DNA from: Arenibacter catalasegens | GTDB lineage: Bacteria; Bacteroidota; Bacteroidia; Flavobacteriales; Flavobacteriaceae | Length of the DNA: 64,000 bases | Direction of reading: 5' to 3' | NCBI RefSeq assembly: GCF_002909235.1 | Contig: NZ_PHQQ01000016.1 | Span: forward strand, 1 to 64,000 | In this document: positions 42,955 to 52,660 of the stretch, piece by piece | How positions within the stretch are numbered: position 1 is the first letter of the stretch | Layout of the letters: each line of letters starts with the position of its first letter | Position numbers and translations under genes: made by a program | The notes under the pieces: model-generated | Seen by the model: the letters and a program-made list of their open reading frames with translations, nothing else | What the model was told of the DNA's origin: nothing | The model's database searches: none

Positions 42955-44823
42955 ATGAAATATAATAGAGGACTTTTTATAGGTTTAGTCGTTGCGATTC
43001 TAAGCTTAACAGCTACATTAGAAGCACAAAACAATACCACTTATTGGCAGCAACATGTAGATTATGCCATGGAAGTAGAGGTGGACGTTAAAAATTATCA
43101 TTACAAGGGGACCCAAAAATTGATCTATACCAATAACTCACCAGATGAACTAAGCCGGGTCTATTATCATCTTTTTTTCAATGCCTTTCAACCTGGCAGT
43201 GAAATGGACATGCGTTTACAAAGTATTTCCGATCCTGACGGTAGAATGATGGAGGAAGGCAAAAGCAGAATAGCAAGCCTTACCCAAGAAGAAATAGGTT
43301 TTCTAAGGGTTTCTTCCCTTACTCAGGACAACCAAGCGGTTTCCTATTTGGAAGAGGGTACTGTTTTGGTTGTTGAATTAAATAAACCTATTCCTGCAGG
43401 CGGAAAAACTACCTTTGAAATGACCTTTAATGGACAAATACCACTGCAAATAAGACGAGCCGGTAGAAACAGCAGTGAAGGTGTGGCCCTATCCATGAGC
43501 CAGTGGTACCCAAAAATGGCTGAGTACGACTTTGAAGGCTGGCATGCCGATCCCTATATAGCGCGTGAATTTCATGGGGTTTGGGGCAATTTTGATGTAA
43601 AGCTAACCTTGGACAAAAAATATGTAGTTGGTGGAACAGGATATTTACAAAATGCCCAAGAAATAGGCCATGGGTATGAATCTCCTGGGTCAAAAGTAAA
43701 AAAGACCAAAGGAAAAACACTTACATGGCACTTTAAAGCTCCAATGGTCCACGATTTTATGTGGGCCGCAGACCCTGACTACCTTCACGACACCTTGCAG
43801 GTGGAAAATGGCCCAATGCTTCATTTTTTCTATAAGAATGATAAGGAAATCTTAGAAAATTGGAAAAAACTTCAGCCTAAAACGGCTGAGGCTATGAAAT
43901 TTTTTAATAAAAATATTGGCGATTATCCATATGAACAATACTCGATAATACAAGGTGGTGATGGAGGCATGGAATATGCCATGAGTACCCTGATTACTGG
44001 AGGCAGAAACTTTGGAAGCCTAGTAGGCGTTATGGTTCACGAAATGGCCCATTCCTGGTTTCAGCATGTACTGGCAAGCAACGAATCCAAACATGAATGG
44101 ATGGATGAAGGTTTTACCACCTTTATCTCCACCTTAGGTATGGACCAAATCATGGACCAAAAAAAGGATAACCCCTTTGAAAGTTCCTATCAAGGATACT
44201 ACAATTTGGTGGCTTCCGGTAAAGAACAACCCCAAACTACCCATGCAGATAGATATGAGCTAAATTTTGCCTATGGTGTCGCAGCCTATAGCAAAGGGGC
44301 TATCTTCTTATCACAATTGGGCTATATCATAGGCCAGGATAAGCTTATGGAGACCCTAAGAAAATATTACCAAGACTTTAAATTTAAACACCCTACGCCA
44401 AACGACATAAAAAGAACCGCTGAAAAAGTATCCGGTATGGAATTGGACTGGTACCTTACCGATTGGACCCAAACAACCAACACCATAGACTACGGCATTA
44501 AGACCGTGGAGGCAGAAGGGCAAAAAACAAAAGTAAACATGGAACGTATTGGTCTTATGCCGATGCCTATAGATATATTGGTGCTTTTTAATGATGGTAC
44601 TCAAGAAACGTATTATGCGCCCTTGCGTATGATGTATGGTGAAAAAGAGAACCCTTATTCCAATTTAAAAAGAACTGTATTGCCAGATTGGCCTTGGGCG
44701 AATACCAGCTATGACTTTGTCTTGGACAAACCGCTAAGTGCCATTAAAGCAATTGTTTTGGACCCATCCCAATTAATGGCCGATGTAGATCCGGAAAACA
44801 ATGTTTGGCAAGAGGCCCCTTAG
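42955..44823 (+). CDS. M1-family metallopeptidase
   Basis: 622 aa. Signal peptide (MKYNRGLFIGLVVAILSLTATLEA), N-terminal beta domain, then the gluzincin motif HEMAHSW (H362, E363, H366) with third zinc ligand E385 in WMDEGF, and GGMEYAMST at ~340 as the exopeptidase-type substrate motif (GxMEN-like, here GGMEYA). Secreted aminopeptidase-like enzyme; it probably degrades peptides in the periplasm. It sits next to the S8 lipoprotein and may act on the same protein substrates. Confidence 0.88.
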   Translation: MKYNRGLFIGLVVAILSLTATLEAQNNTTYWQQHVDYAMEVEVDVKNYHYKGTQKLIYTNNSPDELSRVYYHLFFNAFQPGSEMDMRLQSISDPDGRMMEEGKSRIASLTQEEIGFLRVSSLTQDNQAVSYLEEGTVLVVELNKPIPAGGKTTFEMTFNGQIPLQIRRAGRNSSEGVALSMSQWYPKMAEYDFEGWHADPYIAREFHGVWGNFDVKLTLDKKYVVGGTGYLQNAQEIGHGYESPGSKVKKTKGKTLTWHFKAPMVHDFMWAADPDYLHDTLQVENGPMLHFFYKNDKEILENWKKLQPKTAEAMKFFNKNIGDYPYEQYSIIQGGDGGMEYAMSTLITGGRNFGSLVGVMVHEMAHSWFQHVLASNESKHEWMDEGFTTFISTLGMDQIMDQKKDNPFESSYQGYYNLVASGKEQPQTTHADRYELNFAYGVAAYSKGAIFLSQLGYIIGQDKLMETLRKYYQDFKFKHPTPNDIKRTAEKVSGMELDWYLTDWTQTTNTIDYGIKTVEAEGQKTKVNMERIGLMPMPIDILVLFNDGTQETYYAPLRMMYGEKENPYSNLKRTVLPDWPWANTSYDFVLDKPLSAIKAIVLDPSQLMADVDPENNVWQEAP

Positions 44824-44965
44824 TCCTTAAAAAAGTGTTGATCACCCATTGGGTCCTAGTTATTTATATAATAGGAATGGGTTGTCCCCTTAAGGAGACC
44901 CCAAGCGTGTTTAGAATTAGAATCTTGCGAAAAAACAAAATTATTCCTTCTGAACCCTAAATAGT

Positions 44966-45010
44966 ATCTTTATCCAATAAACAATCACTCTAGGTTGCCC
45001 CCACAAGGGG
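44966..45010 (+). promoter_or_regulatory. rnpA promoter box and leader hairpin
   Basis: TATCTTTA (44966-44973) is a near-match to the -7 box. A hairpin CCCC/GGGG with loop ACAA (44999-45010) sits 12 bp before the rnpA ATG, over the ribosome-binding region. GGGGACAA at 45007-45014 is also perfectly complementary to TTGTCCCC at 44882-44889. A translational control role is inference. Confidence 0.35.
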
Positions 45011-45021
45011 ACAATATTATT

Positions 45022-45423
45022 ATGACCAACAGCGACAATCCAAATTTTAGCTTCCCAAAAAAAGAAAAGCTAAAAAGCAAAAAACTTATTGAGAAGTTGT
45101 TTGCCGAAGGGGTTGGTGTTACCAATTATCCCATAAAACTTGTTTACCTAAAAACCAGTTATGAAGACGATGCCAAATGCAAGGTAGGGGTAACCGTTTC
45201 CAAAAGAAATTTCAAAAGTGCCGTAAAAAGAAATCGTATTAAACGATTGATGCGCGAAAGCTATCGGCTGAACAAGCATCTTATTTTTAACAACATAGAG
45301 AGCAACTTTGCGTTTATGTTTTTATACCTTGGTAAGGAGATCCCTTCGCAATCTAAAATAACAAACACTATTATTCCTCTGATGCGAAAATTTGTTGATG
45401 AAATTGCCAAGGGTAGTAAATAA
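45022..45423 (+). CDS. rnpA: ribonuclease P protein component
   Basis: 133 aa from ATG 45022 (an upstream in-frame start would place the hairpin inside the gene). The alpha-beta core has KVGVTVSKRNFKSAVKRNRIKRLMRESYR, the signature RNR region that binds P RNA and pre-tRNA leaders, and a flavobacterial N-terminus (FPKKEKLKSKKLIEKLFAEG). It matures tRNA 5' ends. The S41 protease gene begins 11 bp downstream, so they form an operon. Confidence 0.95.
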   Translation: MTNSDNPNFSFPKKEKLKSKKLIEKLFAEGVGVTNYPIKLVYLKTSYEDDAKCKVGVTVSKRNFKSAVKRNRIKRLMRESYRLNKHLIFNNIESNFAFMFLYLGKEIPSQSKITNTIIPLMRKFVDEIAKGSK

Positions 45424-45434
45424 ATTATGAACTA

Positions 45435-47063
45435 ATGAAAGAGATTTTTAAAAAGAGGGTGTTAATTCCCATTATCGCCGTTGCCTTATTGATTGCCGGA
45501 AGTAGCTTTAAGGGCGATTTTTTTGAAATTGCCAAACAGATAGAAATTTTTACTACCCTGTTCAAGGAATTGAACATGAACTATGTGGATGAAACCAATC
45601 CTGCAGAACTAATGGATACGGCCATTAAAAACATGCTGGAAGAGCTTGATCCCTATACTAAATTCCTTAACGAACAAGATGTAGAATCCTTTAAAATAAA
45701 CAATGCCGGAGAATATTCAGGAATTGGATCTATTGTTCGAAGTTATAAAGATAAAATTGTTATTGTTGAGCCTTATAAAGGCTACCCGGCAGATAAGGCC
45801 GGACTTAAAGCAGGGGACGAAATTATTAAGATCGGGGATATTGCCATATCTGACGTTAAGGATGATGCAGACGAACTTTTAAAGGGTGCCAACAACACAA
45901 GTGTAGCTATTACCTATGTTAGACAGGGAGAAACCAAATCTACCACAGTGAATAGAGAATCCATAGAAGTAGACGCTGTTCCATATTATAAGATGATCAG
46001 CGAGGATACGGGTTATATTGTTCTTTTAAAATTTAATAAGAAAGCTACGGAACAAACAAAAAAAGCACTCCTAGATCTAAAAAATGATGGCGCCAAAAAA
46101 ATTATTCTGGACCTGAGGGATAATCCGGGAGGCCTATTGAGCGAAGCCATAAATGTAACCAATCTTTTTATCCCAAAAGGAGAACTTGTGGTTACTACCA
46201 AGTCCAAAGTAAAGAAATTCAATAGGGAATATAAAACTACAAATCAAGCTGTGGATACTGAAATACCACTGGCAGTCCTTGTAAATGGCAGAAGTGCCTC
46301 GGCCAGCGAAATTGTCTCGGGCAGTCTTCAGGATTTGGACCGTGCCGTTATAGTAGGTGCAAGAAGCTTTGGCAAGGGATTGGTACAACGTCCTTTAAAA
46401 CTTACTTATGGTACCCAATTAAAAGTAACCATCTCCAGATATTATACGGCATCCGGTAGGTGTATTCAATCTTTAGACTATTGGAATAGGGATGAGAATG
46501 GAAACGCAGTTAAAAATACCCAATTCAGGGATTTCAAAACCAAAAATGGCCGTAAAGTACAAGATGGGGGTGGGGTTTTACCCGATATAGAAATCGCTGC
46601 AGCCAAAACAAATACCCTAACCCAAGCCCTGTTATCTGGCAACGTAATTTTTGATTACGCCACCGATTATTATTATAATAACACGTTGGAAAAGGTTTTG
46701 GATTTCAACTTTAATGATGATGATTTTTCATCATTTAAGAATTATGTTTCAAAAAGTAGTTTTGACTTTGAAACCAAAGCCGAAAAAGCGCTAAAGGAAG
46801 CGATGGCAGGTGAGGACAGCTCCCTATATAATAATTCGGTTACCGAGAAGTATAAATCGCTATTGTTAGAAATGGACAAAAGCAAGATTTTGGCCTTGGA
46901 TAAATATAAAGCGGAAATACAAAAGAATTTAGAGGATGAGATTCTTAAGCGTTATTTCTATAGGGATGGACTTTATGACTATCATCTACAAAATGACGAA
47001 GCCATAATGACAGCCACTGTTTTGTTAAACGATAATAGCAAGTATACGGATATCCTAAAATAA
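45435..47063 (+). CDS. S41 C-terminal processing peptidase
   Basis: 542 aa. N-terminal membrane anchor (VLIPIIAVALLIAGSSF), a PDZ domain (~75-160: EYSGIGSIVRSYKDKIVIVEP, GLKAGDEIIKIG) and the S41 protease core with LDLRDNPGGLLSEAI, NGRSASASEIVSGSLQD carrying the serine nucleophile, and GARSFGKGLVQ with the lysine base. A ~170-residue C-terminal extension follows. Trims or degrades periplasmic proteins. Downstream of rnpA in a shared operon, the arrangement seen in other Bacteroidota. Confidence 0.93.
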   Translation: MKEIFKKRVLIPIIAVALLIAGSSFKGDFFEIAKQIEIFTTLFKELNMNYVDETNPAELMDTAIKNMLEELDPYTKFLNEQDVESFKINNAGEYSGIGSIVRSYKDKIVIVEPYKGYPADKAGLKAGDEIIKIGDIAISDVKDDADELLKGANNTSVAITYVRQGETKSTTVNRESIEVDAVPYYKMISEDTGYIVLLKFNKKATEQTKKALLDLKNDGAKKIILDLRDNPGGLLSEAINVTNLFIPKGELVVTTKSKVKKFNREYKTTNQAVDTEIPLAVLVNGRSASASEIVSGSLQDLDRAVIVGARSFGKGLVQRPLKLTYGTQLKVTISRYYTASGRCIQSLDYWNRDENGNAVKNTQFRDFKTKNGRKVQDGGGVLPDIEIAAAKTNTLTQALLSGNVIFDYATDYYYNNTLEKVLDFNFNDDDFSSFKNYVSKSSFDFETKAEKALKEAMAGEDSSLYNNSVTEKYKSLLLEMDKSKILALDKYKAEIQKNLEDEILKRYFYRDGLYDYHLQNDEAIMTATVLLNDNSKYTDILK

Positions 47064-47096
47064 TCCACTATCGGCAAGCTTAATAATCCTTGGTCC

Positions 47097-48203
47097 CTAA
47101 ATCTTAAAATATACCTTCCTTTGATCCAAAAAGTAGGTTATATACCAAAACATAAAAAGGACAAAAAAGGAATTTATCACCAATATTAATCCTTCCTGCA
47201 TCCCTAAAGGAGCCAATATTCCTTCTGTAAAAATCAACCCAAAACCTCTAAACCACTGTGACCCCACTGTTTCAGCAAACAAATAAATAAATATTGAATT
47301 TGTCCCAACTACAGAAAAAATCTTCAACCAATTACTTTTATGATCTTTAATGTCTATCCACCAATAGAATAATGCCAAGGCCAGCAGTGCCCATCCGCCT
47401 GATGCTAAAGTAAATGAGGAAGTTGCAATCCTTTTAATTATTGGTGTTATCCCTAGAAGATCCATCCCATAACCCATCACAAGTAAAGCTGCTCCCCACA
47501 TTAATATGGGACTTAACTTTTCCTTGGCCGATTTATTGGAAAGCAACAATTGGCCACAAATCACACCCATTATCGTATGGACCGCGGTGGGTAGGAAATT
47601 TATGAAAACCCAGCCTCCATCGTTAATTTTTCCCATAACCAACATATCTATCCAAGATCCAAAACTTTGTCCTTGATTATAAGGATCTTGTGGGTTATAA
47701 ACTCGATAAAGAATTTCGGTAAGAATTAATATTCCAAGACAAATTATAATCTGGGTACGATGCGGAAGATTCATAATCGCATAGGCTATAAGGATGGTAA
47801 AAGCCAATTGGACCAAAACGTTCCATAACTCCCACACCAATGCATGGCTATATACGCAGTGCAACAATACTCCAAAACTAAATAGCAATAAACATCTTCT
47901 CAAAATATGTTTAGTGGCGGCCTTTCTGCTTCCAGTAGCCAAACGCTTTCTCAATGAAAATGGCATCGCCACCCCTACTATAAACATAAAAAAGGGCTGA
48001 ATAAGGTCCCAAAACCGCAATCCGTTCCAAGGATGGTGATGTAACTGCTCTGCCACAGGATGCAAAAAGGCATTATTTTCAGTATAATCCCCAAAACTTC
48101 CGTGAAAGCCTGCAGCCTCTGCAATGAGTAAAAACATAGTTAATCCGCGAAATACGTCTAGGGAAAATAACCTCTTGGTAAGGTTGGTAGATTCGTTAGT
48201 CAT
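47097..48203 (-). CDS. acyltransferase-family membrane protein (DUF5009-like)
   Basis: 368 aa with 9-10 predicted helices. The start TKRLFSLDVFRGLTMFLLIAEAAG and FWDLIQPFFMFIVGVAMPFSLRKR match the heparan-alpha-glucosaminide N-acetyltransferase/DUF5009 group of sugar transmembrane acetyltransferases; short loops include HHHPWNGLRFWDL with catalytic-type histidines. It may acetylate sugars that feed an adjacent polysaccharide or aldonate pathway, but that is a guess. Confidence 0.78.
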   Translation of the reverse strand: MTNESTNLTKRLFSLDVFRGLTMFLLIAEAAGFHGSFGDYTENNAFLHPVAEQLHHHPWNGLRFWDLIQPFFMFIVGVAMPFSLRKRLATGSRKAATKHILRRCLLLFSFGVLLHCVYSHALVWELWNVLVQLAFTILIAYAIMNLPHRTQIIICLGILILTEILYRVYNPQDPYNQGQSFGSWIDMLVMGKINDGGWVFINFLPTAVHTIMGVICGQLLLSNKSAKEKLSPILMWGAALLVMGYGMDLLGITPIIKRIATSSFTLASGGWALLALALFYWWIDIKDHKSNWLKIFSVVGTNSIFIYLFAETVGSQWFRGFGLIFTEGILAPLGMQEGLILVINSFFVLFMFWYITYFLDQRKVYFKI

Positions 48204-48417
48204 CTTATAATTGGTTGGTTATTTGGCAAGAACAATGTAGTGATTTTCTTTAGACCTTCATAAAGAATTATAAACATGGGCAAATTGTTCTATCCCCACC
48301 TAAAAATACAAGCTGCCTATTTATTGGCTCTAACCATAAAGTTACGGCATTATAGTAATGCCACCATGCCCCTTCTAAATTTTTTTAAGTAATTTTCCCT
48401 TTCGAAAAATCATTCCA

Positions 48418-49077
48418 ATGAAAAACAAGGTTCTCCTTCTAATTGCCTTAAGTATTTTTCTTTGTCTAGGCTACAAGCCAAAAGAGCCTAAAATACTGAT
48501 CATAGGAGACTCCATTTCTTTAGGATATTTTCCTAAAGTTAAAGAAGCCCTGGCCTCAAAGGCAATAGTATTGCACAATCCTGGAAATGCACAACATACT
48601 GGAACGGGATTGGAAAAAATTGAGACTTGGGTAGGTCAGGAGGATTGGGATATTATTCAATTTAATTGGGGGTTATGGGATCTTTGTTACCGACACCCAG
48701 ATTCTAAAGTCTATGGGAATAGAGATAAAATTAACGGCACTATAACCTATGATCTTCAAACCTATGGACAAAATCTGGAAGAATTGGTCAGTTTCCTTAA
48801 GTCCAATACCTCTGCAAAATTAATCTATGTAACAACTACCTATGTCCCTATTAATGAAGCTGGCAGAAATGCTGCCGATGTTGACAAATACAATGCCGTT
48901 GCAAAATCAATAATGAAAAAAAATGGCGTTATTATCAACGACATTTATAAAAAATCTATTGCAATTCATCATAAAAATGGCTTGGGAGATAAAGATGTCC
49001 ACTATAGCAAGGAGGGATATGTAGATCTTAGTAAACTAATTGTTCCTGTCCTTAAAAAAACAATGAAAAAATTATAG
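48418..49077 (+). CDS. SGNH/GDSL hydrolase
   Basis: 219 aa. Signal-peptide-like start (MKNKVLLLIALSIFLCLGYK). Block I is ILIIGDSIS (GDS, Ser nucleophile near residue 32), block II/III residues lie around NWGLWDLCYR and YVTTTYVP, and the C-terminal DVHYSKEGY supplies the Asp-His pair. Secreted esterase that could deacetylate carbohydrates. It precedes the aldonate cluster by 189 bp in the same direction and may belong to it. Confidence 0.85.
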   Translation: MKNKVLLLIALSIFLCLGYKPKEPKILIIGDSISLGYFPKVKEALASKAIVLHNPGNAQHTGTGLEKIETWVGQEDWDIIQFNWGLWDLCYRHPDSKVYGNRDKINGTITYDLQTYGQNLEELVSFLKSNTSAKLIYVTTTYVPINEAGRNAADVDKYNAVAKSIMKKNGVIINDIYKKSIAIHHKNGLGDKDVHYSKEGYVDLSKLIVPVLKKTMKKL

Positions 49078-49266
49078 CTCAAACAGACCAAAAGAAAAAA
49101 GTATTTTATTTATAAAACCTAAATAGCTTACCCCCTACCTCCATATTTTAACCAATACAAAATTGAACCGTCCTATCTATAAACAATTAAAAGTATTTAG
49201 AACAACTGAAAAATAAGACCTATGTTCTCTAAAAATTAATTAATTTAAGCGATAAAACCACCACAA

Positions 49267-51390
49267 ATGTCGCTTCCAACTGCCAAACATTTATCACTCT
49301 TAACTATAGCGGCAATTTGTTTATTAGGTTGCAAGGATGTTACTACTACCAATACGGATTACGGTAAGTATACCACTTGGAAATCCTATTTAGGTGGGTC
49401 GGACCGTAACCACTATTCCGTCCTTTCACAAATAACTCCAGAAAATGTTACCCAACTTAAGGTCGCCTGGACCTATTCGGCCCCTGACAGTGGTCAAATG
49501 CAAATGAATCCCATTGTAGTGGACTCTATTTTATACGGGGTTACGGCAGCATTACGGGCAGTGGCCCTGGACGCCCGAACTGGAATAGAAATCTGGCAAT
49601 TTGGCGATTCATTAAACCAGGAGAATTCCACCAGCCGAGGTGTAGCGTATTGGAAAAAAAATGAAGATGAACGTATTCTGTTTACCCAAGGGGCCCATCT
49701 TTTTGCTTTAAATGCCAGTACGGGCAAACCTATTTATTCATTTGGAACACAAGGAAAAATTGACCTTCACTCCGGATTGCCATCAAATGCAAAGGATAAA
49801 TTTGTAGTATCCAATACTCCAGGAACGGTTTACAAGGATTTAATTGTTATGCCCATTAGACTCTCTGAAGGTCGAGGAGCAGCTCCAGGAGATATAATGG
49901 CATTTAATGTATTAACCGGTACCCTGGTATGGGCCTTCCATACCATACCTTATCCCGGTGAACCTGGTAATGAAACATGGGAAGACCCCAATACCTATAA
50001 AAGCGAGATAGTAGGTGCCGCCAACAACTGGGCCGGTATGGCCTTGGATGAAGCAACTGGAATCCTTTATGTACCAACAGGATCTGCAGCTCCTGATTTT
50101 TATGGTGGCGAAAGGAAAGGAAGTAACCTTTATGCCAATTCTTTATTGGCTTTGGATGCCCAATCAGGAAAACTTCTTTGGCATTATCAATTTACCCACC
50201 ACGACTTATGGGATAGAGATCCTTCGGCACCGCCCAACCTGATAACAATTTCTAGGGAAGGGAAAAAGATTCTGGCGGTGGCCCAAGTAACCAAACAGGG
50301 CTATGTGTTTCTTTTCGATAGGGCAACGGGAACCCCATTGTTCGATATTGAAGAGATCTCCGTACCCGCCTCTACTTTGGATGGTGAAGAAACATGGGAA
50401 ACCCAACCATTTCCAACAAAACCCAGACCTTTTGCAAGACAGTCCAATCTCTTGACCGAAAAAGACCTAAGTCCGTATGCCGAAAACAGGGAAGAATTAC
50501 TGACCCAATTCAATGAAGCGGACAAAAGAATCTATGCTCCTCCGGGTTTAGATCCAGTTCTCCTATTGCCTGGTTATGACGGGGCTGCGGAATGGGGCGG
50601 TGCTGCCGCCGATCCCGAAGAAGGGATTTTGTACGTAAACTCCAATGAAATGGCCTGGTTCCTTCAAATGGAAAAAGACTCCTTGGATGCAAGCCTACCT
50701 TTAGGAGAATATACCTATAATAAATATTGCGTGGTATGTCATCAAAAAGACCGCAAAGGTAATGTGGCAAGTGGATATCCATCCCTCGTAAACCTAAGAT
50801 CAACTCATAAAAAAAACGCCGTTGCCTTGACTATTGAAATGGGAAAAGGAATGATGACCGGATTTCCACAGATTAAAAAAGCGGAAATGGACGCTTTGCT
50901 GCAATTCTTGTATGGAGAAGAAATAGTACAAAATGTGATTAAAAAGGAGGCAAAACCTATAGAAACAATATATAAACATACAGGATATAAGAAATTCTTG
51001 GACAGTAAAGGGCTTCCTGCCATTTCCCCTCCTTGGGGCACATTACATGCTATAGACCTTAATACTGGCGATTACCTCTGGTCTATTACTTTTGGAGAAA
51101 CTTTGACACTAAAAGAAAAAGGATTTCCACAGACAGGTTCAGAAAATTATGGCGGGGCCGTAGTGACTAAAAACGGACTATTGTTTATTGGGGCCACGAA
51201 AGATGGATATTTTAGAGCTTTTAATAAAAATAGCGGTAAGTTACTATGGGAATATAAACTCCCAGCCGCAGCATTTGCTACTCCTGCCATGTATGAAGTA
51301 AACGGCAAGCAGTACATTGCCATTGCATGTGGTGGTGAAAAATTAGGAACCGAAAAAGGAAACCAAATTATTGCTTTTGCCTTGGAATAA
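49267..51390 (+). CDS. PQQ-dependent sugar/alcohol dehydrogenase with cytochrome c
   Basis: 707 aa. Lipoprotein signal (LLTIAAICLLGCKD). Beta-propeller quinoprotein: W-motif-like repeats (LDARTGIEIWQFG, FNVLTGTLVWAFHT, LDAQSGKLLWHYQF, FNKNSGKLLWEYKL), TTTDYGKYTTWKSYLGG at the start and GAANNWAGMALDEATGILYVPTGS. A cytochrome c insert carries YCVVCHQKDRKG (CxxCH). Periplasmic or surface oxidation of an aldose or alcohol to the lactone/acid, passing electrons to the chain. First enzyme of the aldonate cluster. Confidence 0.88.
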   Translation: MSLPTAKHLSLLTIAAICLLGCKDVTTTNTDYGKYTTWKSYLGGSDRNHYSVLSQITPENVTQLKVAWTYSAPDSGQMQMNPIVVDSILYGVTAALRAVALDARTGIEIWQFGDSLNQENSTSRGVAYWKKNEDERILFTQGAHLFALNASTGKPIYSFGTQGKIDLHSGLPSNAKDKFVVSNTPGTVYKDLIVMPIRLSEGRGAAPGDIMAFNVLTGTLVWAFHTIPYPGEPGNETWEDPNTYKSEIVGAANNWAGMALDEATGILYVPTGSAAPDFYGGERKGSNLYANSLLALDAQSGKLLWHYQFTHHDLWDRDPSAPPNLITISREGKKILAVAQVTKQGYVFLFDRATGTPLFDIEEISVPASTLDGEETWETQPFPTKPRPFARQSNLLTEKDLSPYAENREELLTQFNEADKRIYAPPGLDPVLLLPGYDGAAEWGGAAADPEEGILYVNSNEMAWFLQMEKDSLDASLPLGEYTYNKYCVVCHQKDRKGNVASGYPSLVNLRSTHKKNAVALTIEMGKGMMTGFPQIKKAEMDALLQFLYGEEIVQNVIKKEAKPIETIYKHTGYKKFLDSKGLPAISPPWGTLHAIDLNTGDYLWSITFGETLTLKEKGFPQTGSENYGGAVVTKNGLLFIGATKDGYFRAFNKNSGKLLWEYKLPAAAFATPAMYEVNGKQYIAIACGGEKLGTEKGNQIIAFALE

Positions 51391-51418
51391 AAATTAAGAA
51401 ACTATATAAATTAGGAAT

Positions 51419-52480
51419 ATGAAAAAATTAAAAACCCTTGTAGTAGGGTGCGGAAATATGGGAATCTCCCATGCAAGAGCCTATCACAAACTTCCTGAAT
51501 TTGATATTGTGGGCCTTGTAAGTCGTACGCCCCAAAGTAGGGAGAAATTATCCCAGGAATTGGATGGCTTGCCCACCTTTGATAATTTTGATACCGCTTT
51601 GAGGGAATCCAAACCAGATGTAGTATCTATTAACACCTATCCCGACACCCATGCCGACTATGTTAGAAAAAGTTTACTTGCAGGAGCCCATGTTTTTGTT
51701 GAGAAACCCCTTGCCCTTACCGTTAAAGAGGCGGAAGAATTAGTGGCTTTGGCCAAGGCAAAAAACAGGAAAATGGTAGTAGGCTATATTCTTAGGGTAC
51801 ATCCTTCTTGGACCAAATTTGTTGAAATTGCCCGTACCCTTGGTAAACCGTTGGTAATGCGCATGAACTTAAACCAACAAAGTTCTGGTGATAAGTGGTA
51901 TACCCATAAACAACTAATGAATTCAATGTCGCCCATAGTAGATTGTGGCGTTCATTATGTAGATGTTATGTGTTTAATGACCCAATCTACACCCATTAGT
52001 GTCAGTGCCATTGGAGCTAATTTAACCAATGAAATTGATTCCAAGATGTATAATTACGGTCAATTACAGGTGCGCTTTAAAGATGGTTCTGTTGGGTGGT
52101 ACGAGGCCGGCTGGGGACCTATGATGAGTGAAACAGCCGTTTTTATCAAGGATGTTATTGGCCCAAAAGGAGCGGTATCCATAGCAGACAAACCAGAAGA
52201 CAATTCACAGGATATAGAAGGACATACAAAAACTGGAAGCCTAAAAATTCACTATAGCGAATTGGATAAGGTAGGAAATTTTATTAAAAAGGATGATCAT
52301 ATTACCACGGAAGAAGAACCTGATCATGATGGACTTTGCTTACTGGAACAGCAATATTTATTAAATGCTATTGTAAACGATCAAGATCTTTCATCCCATT
52401 TATTGGATGCCATTAGTAGCCTGAAAATTGTATTGGCAGCCGATGAGTCGGTAAGGACAGGACTAACTGTTATACTTTAG
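51419..52480 (+). CDS. Gfo/Idh/MocA-family oxidoreductase
   Basis: 353 aa. Rossmann NAD(P) site VVGCGNMGISHARAYHKLPEFD (residues ~8-29), the EKPLAL signature with the conserved lysine around residue 97, and an alpha/beta C-terminal domain with DCGVHYVDVMCLM. Likely oxidises or reduces a sugar or sugar derivative. It starts 29 bp after the PQQ dehydrogenase and is probably in one operon with it and the dehydratase. Exact substrate unknown. Confidence 0.88.
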   Translation: MKKLKTLVVGCGNMGISHARAYHKLPEFDIVGLVSRTPQSREKLSQELDGLPTFDNFDTALRESKPDVVSINTYPDTHADYVRKSLLAGAHVFVEKPLALTVKEAEELVALAKAKNRKMVVGYILRVHPSWTKFVEIARTLGKPLVMRMNLNQQSSGDKWYTHKQLMNSMSPIVDCGVHYVDVMCLMTQSTPISVSAIGANLTNEIDSKMYNYGQLQVRFKDGSVGWYEAGWGPMMSETAVFIKDVIGPKGAVSIADKPEDNSQDIEGHTKTGSLKIHYSELDKVGNFIKKDDHITTEEEPDHDGLCLLEQQYLLNAIVNDQDLSSHLLDAISSLKIVLAADESVRTGLTVIL

Positions 52481-52660
52481 ATTGATATGTTGAAAAACTC
52501 TGATATTCTAAATATTCATAACAATTAGTTATATTTAATTTCTTAATACTTTTAATATCATAGACTTATGAAAATCATGTGTCGGATTAACTACAACCAC
52601 TATAAATAAATACGATTTTTAGAACAACCTAGAAGGGGTTAAAGAAATTGTAAAAACATT

